DNA from: Sphingosinicella soli
GTDB taxonomy: Bacteria > Pseudomonadota > Alphaproteobacteria > Sphingomonadales > Sphingomonadaceae
Length of the DNA: 64,000 bases
Assembly (NCBI RefSeq): GCF_014199685.1
Contig: NZ_JACHNZ010000019.1
Span: 1-64,000 of the forward strand
Direction of reading: 5' to 3'
Part shown: positions 26,501 to 36,862 of the stretch, in pieces
Layout of the letters: every line of letters begins with the position of its first letter
Position numbering within the stretch: the first letter of the stretch is position 1
Program-made: the position numbers and the translations under genes
Notes under the pieces: model-generated
Databases searched by the model: none
Told to the model about the DNA's origin: nothing
The model's input: the letters and a program-made list of their open reading frames with translations, nothing else

Positions 26501-26679
26501 TGATCGGCGGGCTGCTGCTTTCGACGCTGCTGACACTCGTGATCGTTCCGTCCGCTTTCAGCCTTGCCGACGACTTCGAGCGCTGGATGGGCGGCAAGCT
26601 CGGCAAACTTTTGACCCACGATCATCCCGGCAAGCCGTCGGCGGCGGCGTCTGCCGCTCCCGCCGCTCCCGCCGAGTAG
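23533..26679 (+). CDS. RND-family efflux permease
   Basis: This 1048-residue pump has the duplicated RND layout of 12 membrane helices and two large periplasmic loops. The proton-relay TM4 motif appears as GVLVDDAIVEIENIVRHM. GIVAKNSILLVDFAIEEMNKG marks TM10. NQNPDVSFPVAQIIISQPGAAPSEM near the N-terminus is typical of the AcrB/MdtB-like HAE1 group. Substrates cannot be predicted. It is co-transcribed with the adaptor and has no local TolC or regulator. The length is normal for the family. Confidence 0.96.
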   Translation: MRNISSWSIRNPFPPIVLFVALTLAGIVSFIRMDINQNPDVSFPVAQIIISQPGAAPSEMKTQITQIVEASVRNVSGVDEITSWVSEGTSTTVVQFDIGTPIDRAVNDVRDAVQNVRGDLPQGILEPQVVREDIEGVLAYWTVQSTDMTLEQLSWFVDNVAAKRLLSVPGMSVASRGGGVSREIRVELDPMKLQAQGITAAQVNQQLRRLNLNATGGRAEIAGAEQAVRVLGNADDAAALGATQLSVGGQTLRLSDVADVRDSYGEQRSLGLIDGRQVVAIRLAKAKGSSDVAVYDEALKVREQLAAEYPKVKITEMFTTVKYTELQYEASMAALIEGAVLAVIVVFIFLRDWRAMLISATAIPLSAIPAFWFMDLMGFTLNNLSLLALSLVAGVLVDDAIVEIENIVRHMRMGKTAYQASMDAADEIGLAVVATTSAIAAVFLPVGLMGGITGQFFKQFGLTVVVAVMMSLAVARMITPLIAAYFLKAKGEENHGDGPMMDRYLAMLRWSLDTAPAEKVRARRDWKRHFWRLADHRMWVMGFGVVALLLTVVSFATLPFTFQPESDQDSTQLKIEMVPGTTLEQTRAKAEAANAVLLKQPETQLSYIDIEQPGEAMIYTQLREKRQRTSIEYQRQLAPELQQIPDARITFQSMEGWGGGRDVTVMIAGDDNDLLHETALKIVGEMRTQKMFVAPRIEGDLQRPEIVISPHFDLAAELGITTADLSETIRIATIGEIDQNVAKFSLSDRQIPIRVVLPADSRKNIATIENLPVPTASGGSVPLKVVADIGFGAGPSILRRYNQRDRIIVGADLAEGYVKGEGSKVAFALPTVRNLPSGVERVEFGESKMQAELVTQFTMAVISGVLLVFAVLVLLYKRIMPPFVNMGSLLLAPLGGALALHLTGQVISMPVMIGLLMLLGIVAKNSILLVDFAIEEMNKGVDKVTAIIDAGHKRAQPIVMTTVAMAAGMLPTALSLTGDGAWRAPMGITVIGGLLLSTLLTLVIVPSAFSLADDFERWMGGKLGKLLTHDHPGKPSAAASAAPAAPAE

Positions 26680-26733
26680 GACGGGACGATCGGGTCAGCA
26701 CGCACATGGGTAACGGCCGATCCGGCGCGGCAC

Positions 26734-27936
26734 ATGAAGATCGTCGCCACGGGTATGCTGTTGCTGATGGCGGCGGTGTTCCTTGCCGCGCGGGCTCTGG
26801 GCGAGGCTTTCGTCTGGGCGCCCTACGTCGAATCCTTCGCCGAGGCGGCGATGGTCGGCGGGCTGGCCGACTGGTTCGCGGTGACGGCGCTGTTCCGCCA
26901 TCCGCTCGGCCTGCCGATCCCGCACACCGCGATCATCCCCAAGAACAAGGACCGGCTCGGCGATAACCTCGCGCTGTTCGTGAAGACGAACTTCCTGAAA
27001 CCGGCGATCGTCGCGCGGCGCATGCGCGGCGTGGATATGGCGGGCGCCGTCGGGCGCTGGCTGGCGGCGCCGCCGGCCCAAACACGGCTGCGCGGGAGCA
27101 TCGGCAAACTCGGCATCCAGCTTCTCGACGCGCTCGACAACGAAGCGGTGTCGGGATGGATACGCGGCGCCGTCGGCGGCAATCTGCGCCGTTTCGAACT
27201 GGCGCCGCTGATCGGCCGCGTGCTCGACCGCTCGATCGACGAGGGGCGGCTGCAGCCGCTCGTCGATTCCGGCATCACGTGGCTCGCCCGCGTGCTCGAC
27301 CAGAACGAGGGGCTGATCCGCGATCTCGTGGAAGCGCGGACGATGTGGCTGCTGCGGCTGGCCTCGCTCGACGAGCGGCTGGCGAACTCGATCATCGAGG
27401 CGCTGCGGCGGCTTTTGAACGAGATGTCCGCAGACCCCGAGCATCCGCTGCGCCTGAAGGTGATGGAGGCGCTGAAAGACGTCGCGTTCGATCTTCAGTT
27501 CGAATCGGAGATGCAGACACGGGTGGAGACGCTGAAGCTCGAACTCATCGAGAATCCCGAACTCGGCGGTTTCCTCGACGGCATCTGGACGAACGCCAAG
27601 GCCTCGCTGCGCGCCTCGCTCGCCGACCCCGATCAGGCGCTGGCGGGACGGCTGGGAGAGGCCGCGCGCCATATCGGCCAGACGATCGAAAACGACCCTG
27701 CGCTTCGGCGCGCGCTCAACAAGTATACGCGCCGCGCCATCGTGGGCGTGGTCGCGGACTACGGCGACGAACTGGTGCGCATCGTTTCCGACACGGTGCG
27801 GAGCTGGGACGCGAGAACCGTCACCGACCGCGTCGAGGCCGCAGTGGGCCGCGACCTTCAGTTCATCCGCATCAACGGTACGCTGGTCGGCGGCCTCGTC
27901 GGCCTGACCATCCACGTGGTGTCGGAACTGGTTTAG
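26734..27936 (+). CDS. DUF445 domain-containing membrane protein
   Basis: This 400-residue protein belongs to the DUF445 (YjiN/YheB) family. It begins with a membrane segment and the signature FAEAAMVGGLADWFAVTALFRHPLGLPIPHTAIIPKNKDR. A long helical middle follows. It ends with the conserved DLQFIRINGTLVGGLVGLTIH, which forms a C-terminal membrane segment. The function is unknown. It follows the RND permease by 54 bases on the same strand, so read-through transcription is possible without implying a shared task. Confidence 0.9.
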   Translation: MKIVATGMLLLMAAVFLAARALGEAFVWAPYVESFAEAAMVGGLADWFAVTALFRHPLGLPIPHTAIIPKNKDRLGDNLALFVKTNFLKPAIVARRMRGVDMAGAVGRWLAAPPAQTRLRGSIGKLGIQLLDALDNEAVSGWIRGAVGGNLRRFELAPLIGRVLDRSIDEGRLQPLVDSGITWLARVLDQNEGLIRDLVEARTMWLLRLASLDERLANSIIEALRRLLNEMSADPEHPLRLKVMEALKDVAFDLQFESEMQTRVETLKLELIENPELGGFLDGIWTNAKASLRASLADPDQALAGRLGEAARHIGQTIENDPALRRALNKYTRRAIVGVVADYGDELVRIVSDTVRSWDARTVTDRVEAAVGRDLQFIRINGTLVGGLVGLTIHVVSELV

Positions 27937-27940
27937 GGCC

Positions 27941-29179
<1,239 letters not shown>

Positions 29180-29185
29180 TTAGGA

Positions 29186-30943
29186 TCAAGCGCTTTGCTG
29201 GGCAACCAGCACCGCGCGAAAAAGTCCGCGCAGGGCGTTGCCGAGGAAGAAACCGTCCTCCAGATCGGCGCGGGTAAGGGGCGCCTCCCGCGCGCGGCCG
29301 GTTTCCAGAAGATGGCGGCGCAGCACGCCGGGCAGCAGGCCGTCGCTTGCGGGCGGGGTCAGCAGAACGCCGCCGCGCTCGACGAACAGGTTGGTGAAGC
29401 TGCCCTCGGTGAGCCGCCCGTCGCTGCGTTCGAAGACCACTTCGTCCATGCCGGAGGCGCGGCGGGCGGCATCGTAGAATGTGCGGTCGCTGGTCTTGTG
29501 CGCGAGCCTCGGGTCGCCGGGCGGCACCGGCAGCGGCATGATGGCGACCTTCGCCGAAACCGGTGTGGCCGGCATCCGGGCGCAACTTATCGCCGCCGCG
29601 CCGCCCGCCGCGAGCACCAGCTTGATTCGGGCCGGAGCCCGCAGCGCGCCGACAGCGGCCTGCAACAGATTGCGGACATCGTGCCGGTCGAAGCGGAAGC
29701 CGTGCCGAACGGCGGAGTCTTCCAGCCGTTCGAGGTGCAGCGAGAGGTGGGCAATCCCCTCGTCGGGCGTGAAGCCCATCGTTTCGATGAGGTGGAACGG
29801 CCGTCCCGATGCGCTGACGAACGCCATTTTCTCTCCGCACTCGCGCCACTCAGACGCCGCATCGCTATCGGCGACAATGCCTGATCCAATGCCCATTGTC
29901 GCGTTTTGGTTCCGGATTTCGATCGTGCGGATCGCGACGTTGAACTGCGCGGTGCCGGGGCCGACGGCGCCGATGGAGCCCGTGTAGAGGCCCCGCGCGC
30001 GGGCCTCTATGGCGTCGATCACCTCCATCGCGCGAATCTTGGGCGCGCCGGTAATGGAACCGCACGGAAAGAGCGCCTCCACCACGTCGAACGCGTCGAG
30101 GCCCCGGCGGAGCCGCGCCTCAACCGTCGTCGTCATCTGGTGGACGGTGGGATAGCGCTCCACCGCAAAGGCATCGCGCACGCGCACCGATCCGGCCTCC
30201 GCCACGCGCGCGAGGTCGTTGCGGATGAGATCGGTGATCATCAGGTTTTCGGCGCGGTTCTTCGGGTCGGCGGCAAGCGCGGCGGCAGCGGCCGAATCCT
30301 CCCCGGCAAGCGGGCGGCGCGGGGCGGTGCCCTTCATGGGGCGCGTTTGCAATGTGTCGCCCGAAAGCGAGAAGAAGAGTTCGGGAGAGAAAGAGAGAAC
30401 CCATGTGCTTCCGGTGAACACGATCGCGCCGTGCCCCATCCGCTGCGCGCGCCGCAGCCGCGCATAGAGGGCAAGCGGGTGGCCTTCGACCGAAAGCCCG
30501 GTGGGGAAGGTGAGATTCGCCTGATAGATGTCGCCCGCCTCGATCAGCGCCTTCACCCGTGCGACCGAGGCCGCGTAGCGCGCGGCATCCAGAGCGGGTT
30601 CAGGCGCTGAAATGCGGACGCCGCGCCCTGCGGCGGCGCTCAGAAGCGTATCGGGCGGCACGCGCTGCGGGGCATCGAACACACCGAACCACAGCAGCGG
30701 GCCTTCGGTATCGCGCTGCGGGATGGCGGCAAGGCGCGGTTCCAGCGCGTGCCCGGCCTCGTAGGCGAGGAAGCCCGCGACATGGCGTCCCTCGGCGACG
30801 CGGCGCCGCAGCAGCGCGAGCGCGGGGCGAACCTCGTCCCGCCGCATCGCCGTGACGATTTCGTGCGCGCCGCTGTAAAGCGTGAACGGCGCGGTGCCGT
30901 CGCCGCGCGCGTCGTCGAGCGCCACGAAGGGCGCGCTCAGCAC
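29186..30943 (-). CDS. pabB: Fused aminodeoxychorismate synthase component I / 4-amino-4-deoxychorismate lyase
   Basis: Residues 1 to about 370 are an anthranilate synthase/PabB-like chorismate-binding domain. It contains KGTAPRRPLAGED, NLMITDLIRNDLARVAEAGSV, SITGAPKIRAMEVID and GVGSGIVADS-like IGSGIVADSDAASEW. Residues from about 385 to 585 form a fold-type IV PLP lyase (PabC) domain with EVVFERSDGRLTEGSFTNLFV and PGVLRRHLLE. Together they turn chorismate and ammonia into p-aminobenzoate for folate. The glutaminase partner PabA is not in the window. Translation appears to start at a GTG (30943). The S9 peptidase diverges 63 bases away. Confidence 0.93.
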   Translation of the reverse strand: MLSAPFVALDDARGDGTAPFTLYSGAHEIVTAMRRDEVRPALALLRRRVAEGRHVAGFLAYEAGHALEPRLAAIPQRDTEGPLLWFGVFDAPQRVPPDTLLSAAAGRGVRISAPEPALDAARYAASVARVKALIEAGDIYQANLTFPTGLSVEGHPLALYARLRRAQRMGHGAIVFTGSTWVLSFSPELFFSLSGDTLQTRPMKGTAPRRPLAGEDSAAAAALAADPKNRAENLMITDLIRNDLARVAEAGSVRVRDAFAVERYPTVHQMTTTVEARLRRGLDAFDVVEALFPCGSITGAPKIRAMEVIDAIEARARGLYTGSIGAVGPGTAQFNVAIRTIEIRNQNATMGIGSGIVADSDAASEWRECGEKMAFVSASGRPFHLIETMGFTPDEGIAHLSLHLERLEDSAVRHGFRFDRHDVRNLLQAAVGALRAPARIKLVLAAGGAAAISCARMPATPVSAKVAIMPLPVPPGDPRLAHKTSDRTFYDAARRASGMDEVVFERSDGRLTEGSFTNLFVERGGVLLTPPASDGLLPGVLRRHLLETGRAREAPLTRADLEDGFFLGNALRGLFRAVLVAQQSA

Positions 30944-31006
30944 GACACCCGTTGCCGTGCACGCGGCGTCGTCACTAGAGTGGAGGCGGTGAAAAAACGA
31001 AAAGTC

Positions 31007-32959
31007 ATGATCCGGGGGTGGTTCTTAGCAGGTCTTGCAGCGCTTGCCGCAAGCCTTCTCCCGCATGATGCCCGCGCCGCATCGGTGGAGGCGCCCGCGT
31101 CGCTCATCGTAAGCGGGGTTCCTCCCGTGCCGGCAGCCCTGCTGGAGCAGGCGAAGCCCTACCTCGAATACCGCTCCGCGCGGCTTCTCGGCTGGCATCC
31201 GGTGCGGCGATCGGTGCTGATCGGCGCGCGCGACGACAGCCGCCAGCTCTACGAAGTGGCCGCGCCCGGCGCCGATCCGCGACAGCTCACCTTCGGCGAG
31301 GAGCCGGTGATCGGCGGGGAGTTCTCGCCGGTTTCAGGCGACGTGATGCTGGCGCTCGCTGACCGGCAGGGGGATGAAAACTACCAGATCTTCCGCGTCG
31401 AAGACGGCCGCATGATCAGCCTCACCGGCGAGGAGGGGCGCAACCTCGGCGTCCGCTGGACGCGGGACGGTGCGCGCATCGGCTATTCCACGACGCGGCG
31501 CACCGGCCTCGACACCGATCTTCACATCATGGATCCGCGCGATCCGGCGACCGACCGGCTGGTGATGGAAGGGCGGGGCGGGGGCTGGAGCTTCGCCGAC
31601 TTCTCCGCCGACGGAACGCGCGCGCTGCTTTACAATTACATATCCGTAACGATCAGCCGCCTGTTCGAGATCGACCTCGAAACGCGCGCGCTGCGGGCGC
31701 TGGTACCGCCGACCGCCGAGCCGTTCGCATTCGGATCGGCGCGCTACGGACCGGGCGGGCGGATCCTCGCCATCACCGATTTCGGGGCGGAGCATCGTTA
31801 TCTTGCCGAGATCGACCGCGCGACCGGCCTGCCGCGCAGGCTGAACGCCGAAACCGACTGGTCCGTGGAGGACTTCCGCATCGATCCGCACGGGCGCTTC
31901 CTTGCCTATGTGCTGAACGAAAACGGGGTGTCGCGGCTGCGCCTGCTCGATCTTCCCACCGGACGCCCGCGCGCAGCGCCGCCGCTTCCCGGCGGCATCA
32001 TCACCGGGCTTTCGGTGGCACCGTGGGGCGAGGTCGGGTTTTCGCTGGCGACGGCATCCTCCCCCGGCGATGTCTGGTCGTTCGACCCCGACGGGCCCGG
32101 CCTGACGCGCTGGACACAAAGCGGCGCGGGACTGCCTGCGGGGGTAGAGCCCGAGATCGTCGCGGTGAAGAGTTTCGACGGGCTTCCGGTTTCCGGGCTG
32201 CTTTACCGGCCCGATCCCGCGCGCTTTCCGGGGCCGCGCCCGCTGGTGATGGTTTTCCACGGCGGACCGGAGGGGCAGTCGCGCCCCGGCTTCCTCGGCC
32301 CCGCCAACCACAGCGTCAACGAACTCGGCATCGCGCTGTTTTTCCCCAACGTGCGCGGCTCCACGGGCTATGGCAAAACCTTCGTTGCGCTCGATAACGG
32401 GCCGCTGCGCCGCGAAGATGCGGTGCGCGACGTGGGGGCGTTCCTGAAACGCCTGCGCCGCGATCCGGGCATCGATCCGTCGCGCATGGCGGTGAGCGGT
32501 GCCTCTTACGGCGGCTACATGACGCTCGCCTCGCTGATCCGCTACCCGAAGGACTTTCGCGCGGGGGTGAGCACGGTCGGCATTTCCGATTTCGTGACCT
32601 TTCTGGAAGGCACGGGCGAATACCGCCGCGATCTGCGCCGTCTCGAATACGGCGACGAGCGCGATCCCGCCGAGCGGCGCAAGCTGAAGGCGATCTCGCC
32701 GCTGACGCGCGCGAACCGAATCCGCGCCCCGGTTCTCGTCGTCACCGGTGCGAACGATCCGCGCGTGCCGCCTGCGGAGGCGGACCGGATCGTGACGGCG
32801 CTGCGCGCACGCGGCGGCACGGCGTGGCATGTGGTCGCAGAGGACGAGGGGCACGGGTTCGAGAAAAAGCCCAATGCCGACTACCAGTTCCTCGTGACTG
32901 TGCTGTTCTGGCAACGCTACCTGCTGGGCACCGCGCCCCATGCCCTCTCAAGCCGTTGA
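31007..32959 (+). CDS. S9 family (prolyl oligopeptidase) serine peptidase, exported
   Basis: This 650-residue protein has a signal peptide (GWFLAGLAALAASLLPHDARA), a beta-propeller-like N-terminal half with WSFADFSADGTRALLYN-type repeats, and a C-terminal alpha/beta-hydrolase domain. The catalytic triad is visible as Ser500 (SGASYGGYMT), Asp584 (TGANDPRVPP) and His616 (DEGHGF). Such enzymes cleave oligopeptides, often after proline or as dipeptidyl or acyl-aminoacyl peptidases. The start is uncertain. A GTG at 30989 lies only two bases after GGAGG, and the ATG at 31007 begins closer to the signal core. Confidence 0.92.
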   Translation: MIRGWFLAGLAALAASLLPHDARAASVEAPASLIVSGVPPVPAALLEQAKPYLEYRSARLLGWHPVRRSVLIGARDDSRQLYEVAAPGADPRQLTFGEEPVIGGEFSPVSGDVMLALADRQGDENYQIFRVEDGRMISLTGEEGRNLGVRWTRDGARIGYSTTRRTGLDTDLHIMDPRDPATDRLVMEGRGGGWSFADFSADGTRALLYNYISVTISRLFEIDLETRALRALVPPTAEPFAFGSARYGPGGRILAITDFGAEHRYLAEIDRATGLPRRLNAETDWSVEDFRIDPHGRFLAYVLNENGVSRLRLLDLPTGRPRAAPPLPGGIITGLSVAPWGEVGFSLATASSPGDVWSFDPDGPGLTRWTQSGAGLPAGVEPEIVAVKSFDGLPVSGLLYRPDPARFPGPRPLVMVFHGGPEGQSRPGFLGPANHSVNELGIALFFPNVRGSTGYGKTFVALDNGPLRREDAVRDVGAFLKRLRRDPGIDPSRMAVSGASYGGYMTLASLIRYPKDFRAGVSTVGISDFVTFLEGTGEYRRDLRRLEYGDERDPAERRKLKAISPLTRANRIRAPVLVVTGANDPRVPPAEADRIVTALRARGGTAWHVVAEDEGHGFEKKPNADYQFLVTVLFWQRYLLGTAPHALSSR

Positions 32960-32992
32960 CATTCCACCCTTGCGGGCCTCATTGCTGCGCAT

Positions 32993-33664
32993 ATGACGAC
33001 CGACACCCGTCCGCTGGCCGCTGCGATCGTTCCGGTCACGCCGCTGGAGCAGAACTGCACGTTGCTTTGGTGTACGCGCACCATGCGCGGCGCGTTCGTC
33101 GATCCGGGCGGCGACCTCGACAAGCTGAAAGCGACGGCGGCGCAGTACGGCGTCACCATCGAAAAGCTGCTCGTCACGCACGGCCATATCGATCACTGCG
33201 GGCTTACGGGCGTGCTTGCGGACCAGCTCGGCGTGCCCATCGAGGGGCCGCATCCCGAAGATAAGTTCTGGATCGACATGGCGAGCAGCGTCGGCCACCA
33301 ATACGGCATCACCGGCGCTGCGCCGTTCACGCCCGACCGCTGGCTTGCCGGCGGCGACACCGTGACCGTGGGCGAGCTGACACTCGACGTCTATCACTGC
33401 CCCGGCCACACGCCGGGCCACGTGATTTTCCATCACCCGGAGAGCCGACTCGCCATCGTCGGCGATGTGCTGTTCCAGGGATCGATCGGCCGCACCGACT
33501 TCCCGAAGGGCAATCACCAGGCGCTTATCGAGTCCATCCGCACGCAACTCTGGCCGCTCGGCGACGACACCGCATTCGTGCCGGGCCACGGGCCGATGTC
33601 GACATTCGGGCAGGAACGGCAATCGAATCCGTTCGTCGCGGATGCGGTTCTGGCGCGCGCCTGA
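32993..33664 (+). CDS. MBL-fold metallo-hydrolase, YcbL/glyoxalase II-like
   Basis: This 223-residue metallo-beta-lactamase-fold protein has the metal-binding THGHIDHCG at residues 62-69. Further ligands lie in YHCPGHTPGHV, VGDVLFQGSIGR and VPGHGP. The compact size and PLEQNCTLLW start match the YcbL-type group of glyoxalase II-like thioesterases, whose substrate is usually S-lactoylglutathione or another thioester. It lies 33 bases after the peptidase gene, probably as an independent function. Confidence 0.9.
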   Translation: MTTDTRPLAAAIVPVTPLEQNCTLLWCTRTMRGAFVDPGGDLDKLKATAAQYGVTIEKLLVTHGHIDHCGLTGVLADQLGVPIEGPHPEDKFWIDMASSVGHQYGITGAAPFTPDRWLAGGDTVTVGELTLDVYHCPGHTPGHVIFHHPESRLAIVGDVLFQGSIGRTDFPKGNHQALIESIRTQLWPLGDDTAFVPGHGPMSTFGQERQSNPFVADAVLARA

Positions 33665-33695
33665 TATAGTCGCACCCGTGCAACAGAAAGCCCAC

Positions 33696-33723
33696 TTGCA
33701 TCACGGCGATGAATCGCTATGTT
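33696..33723 (+). promoter_or_regulatory. Candidate promoter of rpmF-plsX-fabH
   Basis: TTGCAT (33696-33701) and TATGTT (33718-33723) are spaced by 16 bases in the 159-base gap upstream of rpmF. A start near 33730 would give a leader of about 95 bases. Confidence 0.35.
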
Positions 33724-33823
33724 CTCGCGCTCAACCGAATCCGGCGGGTTTCCGGGGCAATTTCTATTGTCCTGAAAGGTCGGCCGGTGTACGAAAAACC
33801 ACGTTGAAGGTAACAGGTGCCGC

Positions 33824-34003
33824 ATGGCTGTCCCCAAAAGAAAAACCTCGCCATCGCGGCGGAATATGCGTCGTAGCCATCACGCGCTCAGCGCGACGAC
33901 GTTCCAGGAATGCTCCAACTGTGGCGAGCTCAAGCTTCCGCACAACGTGTGCGGCGCCTGCGGCTTCTACAATGGCCGAGAGGTTGTCGAAGCCGGCGCA
34001 TAA
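33824..34003 (+). CDS. rpmF: 50S ribosomal protein L32
   Basis: This short gene encodes 59 residues: [20 protein letters not shown], then a zinc-ribbon with CSNCGELK and [11 protein letters not shown], ending VVEAGA. The N-terminus is diagnostic for L32. Four cysteines are present, so this is the zinc-binding form. It leads the plsX-fabH block with a gap of 21 bases, the conserved order that couples ribosome and membrane lipid genes. Confidence 0.97.
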   Translation: MAVPKRKTSPSRRNMRRSHHALSATTFQECSNCGELKLPHNVCGACGFYNGREVVEAGA

Positions 34004-34024
34004 ACCGGTGGAGAGCGCTCCGGG

Positions 34025-35086
34025 ATGCGTCCGATGACGGTCGCGCCTGTCATAGCACTTGACGTCATGGGTGGCGACGGCGGCCCGGCGGTGACAATCG
34101 CCGCCGCCGAGATCGCGCGCACGCGCCATCCCGAGATCCGATTCCGGCTCTACGGACGCGAAGACGCCATCCGCGCCGAACTCGCCAAAGCGCCGCTCGT
34201 CGCGCGCGACGCCGTCGTCGTGCATACCGACGGCGAAATCCTGGGCACCGACAAGCCGAGCCAGGTGCTGCGCCGCGCGCGCCAGTCCTCGATGGGGCTT
34301 GCCGTCGACGCGGTGAAGGCCGGGGAGGCGCACGCCGCCGTGTCCGCCGGTAACACCGGCGCGCTGATGGCGATCGCCAAGCTCGGCCTCCGCACGATGC
34401 CGGGCATCGACCGCCCCGCGCTCGCGGCGCTGCTGCCGACGGCGAAAAACGATTCCGTCATGCTCGACCTCGGCGCCAACGCCGAATGCGATTCCGAAAA
34501 CCTCGTGCAGTTCGCCGTGATGGGCGCCGCCTTTGCGCGCACCGTGCTCGGCCTTGCGACGCCCCGCGTGGCGCTGCTCAACATCGGCGAGGAAGACCTG
34601 AAGGGCACCGACGAACTGAAACACGCCGCCGCGCTGCTGCGCTCCGCCGACCTTCCCATGCAGTTCGCGGGTTTCGTGGAGGGCGACAAGATCGGCCGCG
34701 GCGACGTGGACGTCATCGTCAGCGACGGCTTTTCGGGCAACATCGCGCTCAAGACCGCCGAAGGCACCGCGCGCCTCGTCGTCGAGCTGCTGACGCGGGC
34801 GTTCAAGAGCAGCATCTTTTCGATGTTCGGCTTCTTCATGTCGCGCGGCGCGCTGCGTTCGCTGCGCAGCCACCTCGATCCCAACGCGCACAACGGCGCG
34901 GTTTTCCTCGGTCTCAACGGCCTTGTGGTGAAAAGCCACGGCGGCGCGACCGCGCAGGGCTTCGCCAACGCGATCCGTGTTGCGCACGACCTGGTGGTGG
35001 ACGACATCGCTCATCGCATCCGCGAGGATCTCGACAATTTCCAGGCGCATCGCACCGCGCCGCCCGCAGTGCAGGCCGCGCAATGA
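34025..35086 (+). CDS. plsX: Phosphate acyltransferase PlsX
   Basis: PlsX makes acyl phosphate from acyl-ACP, the donor for the first step of phospholipid synthesis. The 353-residue protein has [12 protein letters not shown] near the start. It also has [49 protein letters not shown] and [16 protein letters not shown]. The start may be 34025 or the ATG at 34034. The stop overlaps the fabH start (ATGA), giving translational coupling. Confidence 0.96.
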   Translation: MRPMTVAPVIALDVMGGDGGPAVTIAAAEIARTRHPEIRFRLYGREDAIRAELAKAPLVARDAVVVHTDGEILGTDKPSQVLRRARQSSMGLAVDAVKAGEAHAAVSAGNTGALMAIAKLGLRTMPGIDRPALAALLPTAKNDSVMLDLGANAECDSENLVQFAVMGAAFARTVLGLATPRVALLNIGEEDLKGTDELKHAAALLRSADLPMQFAGFVEGDKIGRGDVDVIVSDGFSGNIALKTAEGTARLVVELLTRAFKSSIFSMFGFFMSRGALRSLRSHLDPNAHNGAVFLGLNGLVVKSHGGATAQGFANAIRVAHDLVVDDIAHRIREDLDNFQAHRTAPPAVQAAQ

Positions 35087-36066
35087 CCGGACTCGTCGCA
35101 CGCACCATCGTCACCGGCACCGGCAGCTATCTGCCAGAGCGGGTCGTTTCCAACGCCGAGCTTTCCGAAACGGTTGACACCACGGACGAGTGGATCGTCG
35201 AACGCTCGGGCATCCGCCAGCGCCACATCGCGGCGGAGGGCGAGTTCACCTCCGACCTCGCGGTTGCGGCGGCGCGCGCCGCGCTGAAGGCGGCGTGGCG
35301 CGAGCCCTCGGAAATCGACCTCATCATCGTCGCCACCGCGACGCCGGACCAGACCTTCCCGGCAACCGCCACGACCGTTCAGGAGAAGCTGGGCATTAAC
35401 GATTGCGTGGCGTTCGACGTCGCGGCGGTCTGCTCGGGCTTCCTCTACGCGCTCACCGTGGCGGACGCGATGCTGCGCGCCGGAACGATGCGCCATGCGC
35501 TCGTCATCGGCGCGGAGACGTTCAGCCGCATTCTGGACTGGGAGGACCGCACGACCTGCGTGCTCTTCGGCGACGGCGCGGGCGCGGTTGTGCTCGAACG
35601 CTCCGAAGGCAACGGCGACGCGGACGATCGCGGCATCCTTGCCGCGCGGCTCCATGCCGACGGCCGCCACAACAGCCTGCTCTACGTGGATGGCGGCCCG
35701 TCCTCGACCGGAACGGTCGGCAAGGTCCGCATGAAGGGCAAGGAAGTCTTCCGCCATGCCGTCACCAACCTTGCCTCGGTGATGACCGAGACGCTGGAGG
35801 TCGCCGGCTGCAAGGCGGAGGACGTGGCGTGGGTGATCCCGCATCAGGCGAACCTCCGCATCCTTGAAAGCACGGCCAAAAAGCTGGGGCTGGACATCGA
35901 TCAGGTGGTCATCACGGTCGACCGCCACGCCAACACGTCGGCAGCCTCCGTGCCGCTCGCGCTCGACACCGCCGTGCGCGACGGACGCATCAAGACCGGC
36001 GACCTTCTGCTCCTCGAAGCGATGGGCGGCGGCTTCACCTGGGGCGCCGCCGCGCTGCGCTGGTAG
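35083..36066 (+). CDS. fabH: 3-oxoacyl-ACP synthase III
   Basis: FabH starts fatty-acid synthesis by condensing acetyl-CoA with malonyl-ACP. The 327-residue thiolase-fold enzyme has the catalytic triad Cys117 ([12 protein letters not shown]), His254 ([10 protein letters not shown]) and Asn284 (HANTSAAS). [11 protein letters not shown] and [11 protein letters not shown] are at the N-terminus. It is coupled to plsX by a 4-base overlap, with ihfA 62 bases downstream. Confidence 0.96.
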   Translation: MTGLVARTIVTGTGSYLPERVVSNAELSETVDTTDEWIVERSGIRQRHIAAEGEFTSDLAVAAARAALKAAWREPSEIDLIIVATATPDQTFPATATTVQEKLGINDCVAFDVAAVCSGFLYALTVADAMLRAGTMRHALVIGAETFSRILDWEDRTTCVLFGDGAGAVVLERSEGNGDADDRGILAARLHADGRHNSLLYVDGGPSSTGTVGKVRMKGKEVFRHAVTNLASVMTETLEVAGCKAEDVAWVIPHQANLRILESTAKKLGLDIDQVVITVDRHANTSAASVPLALDTAVRDGRIKTGDLLLLEAMGGGFTWGAAALRW

Positions 36067-36128
36067 ACTCTTCAACAGACTGCGCTATTATACGGGCGGC
36101 ATTGAGGTTTTCTGCGCGGGAGCGGATT

Positions 36129-36428
36129 ATGGACAAGTCTTCGACATTGACGCGCGCCGAGCTTGGCGAGGCGGTCCACAATACCATCGGTTTGTCGCGT
36201 GCGGAGTCGTCGCAGCTCGTTGAAACCGTGCTCGACAAGGTGTCGGACGCGCTGATCGCGGGCGAGAACGTGAAGATATCCTCGTTTGGCAGCTTCATCC
36301 TGCGCGACAAGAACCGCCGCATCGGCCGCAACCCCAAAACGGGCGAGGAAGTGCCGATCGAGCCGCGCCGCGTGCTCACCTTCCGCCCCAGCCAGATCCT
36401 GCGCGAACGCATCAACGAAGGCGCGTGA
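36129..36428 (+). CDS. ihfA: Integration host factor subunit alpha
   Basis: IHF-alpha is a DNA-bending protein that works with IHF-beta. The 99-residue protein has the HU/IHF fold with [38 protein letters not shown], the intercalating RNPKTG loop included. I chose the ATG at 36129, preceded by GGGAGCGG, over one at 36102. It sits after fabH, and its TGA overlaps the next start by one base, the common alphaproteobacterial ihfA-merR arrangement. Confidence 0.95.
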   Translation: MDKSSTLTRAELGEAVHNTIGLSRAESSQLVETVLDKVSDALIAGENVKISSFGSFILRDKNRRIGRNPKTGEEVPIEPRRVLTFRPSQILRERINEGA

Positions 36429-36856
36429 TGGCGGACAAGAGCGCCGACGCCTTCCGCACCATCAGCGAGGTCGCCGAAACGATCGGCGTGCCCCAGCATG
36501 TGCTCCGCTTCTGGGAAACGCGCTTTCCGGCGGTGAAACCGTTGAAGCGCGGTGGCAACCGCCGCTATTACCGCCCTGAAGATGTTGAACTTCTGCGCGC
36601 GATCAACCGCCTGCTCTACACCGACGGCTATACGATCAAGGGCGTTCAGAAGCTCCTGAAGGACAAGGGCGCGAAGGGCTTGCTCGGAGAGGCTGCGCCG
36701 ACAATACCCGTGTCTCCGGCGGTGACGATGCCCGAAGCCGCCGCGCCCGGCGAACTGTTCGCACGGCCTGCGCAGCCCACTGCGGTGGACGCCGCATTCG
36801 TCACCTCGCTCCGCGCGATCCGCGACCGTCTGGCCGGGGCGCTGGCGCAGGCCTGA
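36428..36856 (+). CDS. MerR family transcriptional regulator
   Basis: This 142-residue protein has an N-terminal MerR winged helix ([44 protein letters not shown]). A short helix and a proline/alanine-rich C-terminal part follow, with no cysteine ligand, so it is not a metal sensor of the MerR/CueR kind. It overlaps the ihfA stop (TGATG); a GTG at 36425 is an alternative start. Proteins of this size after ihfA are widespread in Alphaproteobacteria and their targets are unknown. Confidence 0.88.
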   Translation: MADKSADAFRTISEVAETIGVPQHVLRFWETRFPAVKPLKRGGNRRYYRPEDVELLRAINRLLYTDGYTIKGVQKLLKDKGAKGLLGEAAPTIPVSPAVTMPEAAAPGELFARPAQPTAVDAAFVTSLRAIRDRLAGALAQA

Positions 36857-36862
36857 ACCGCT

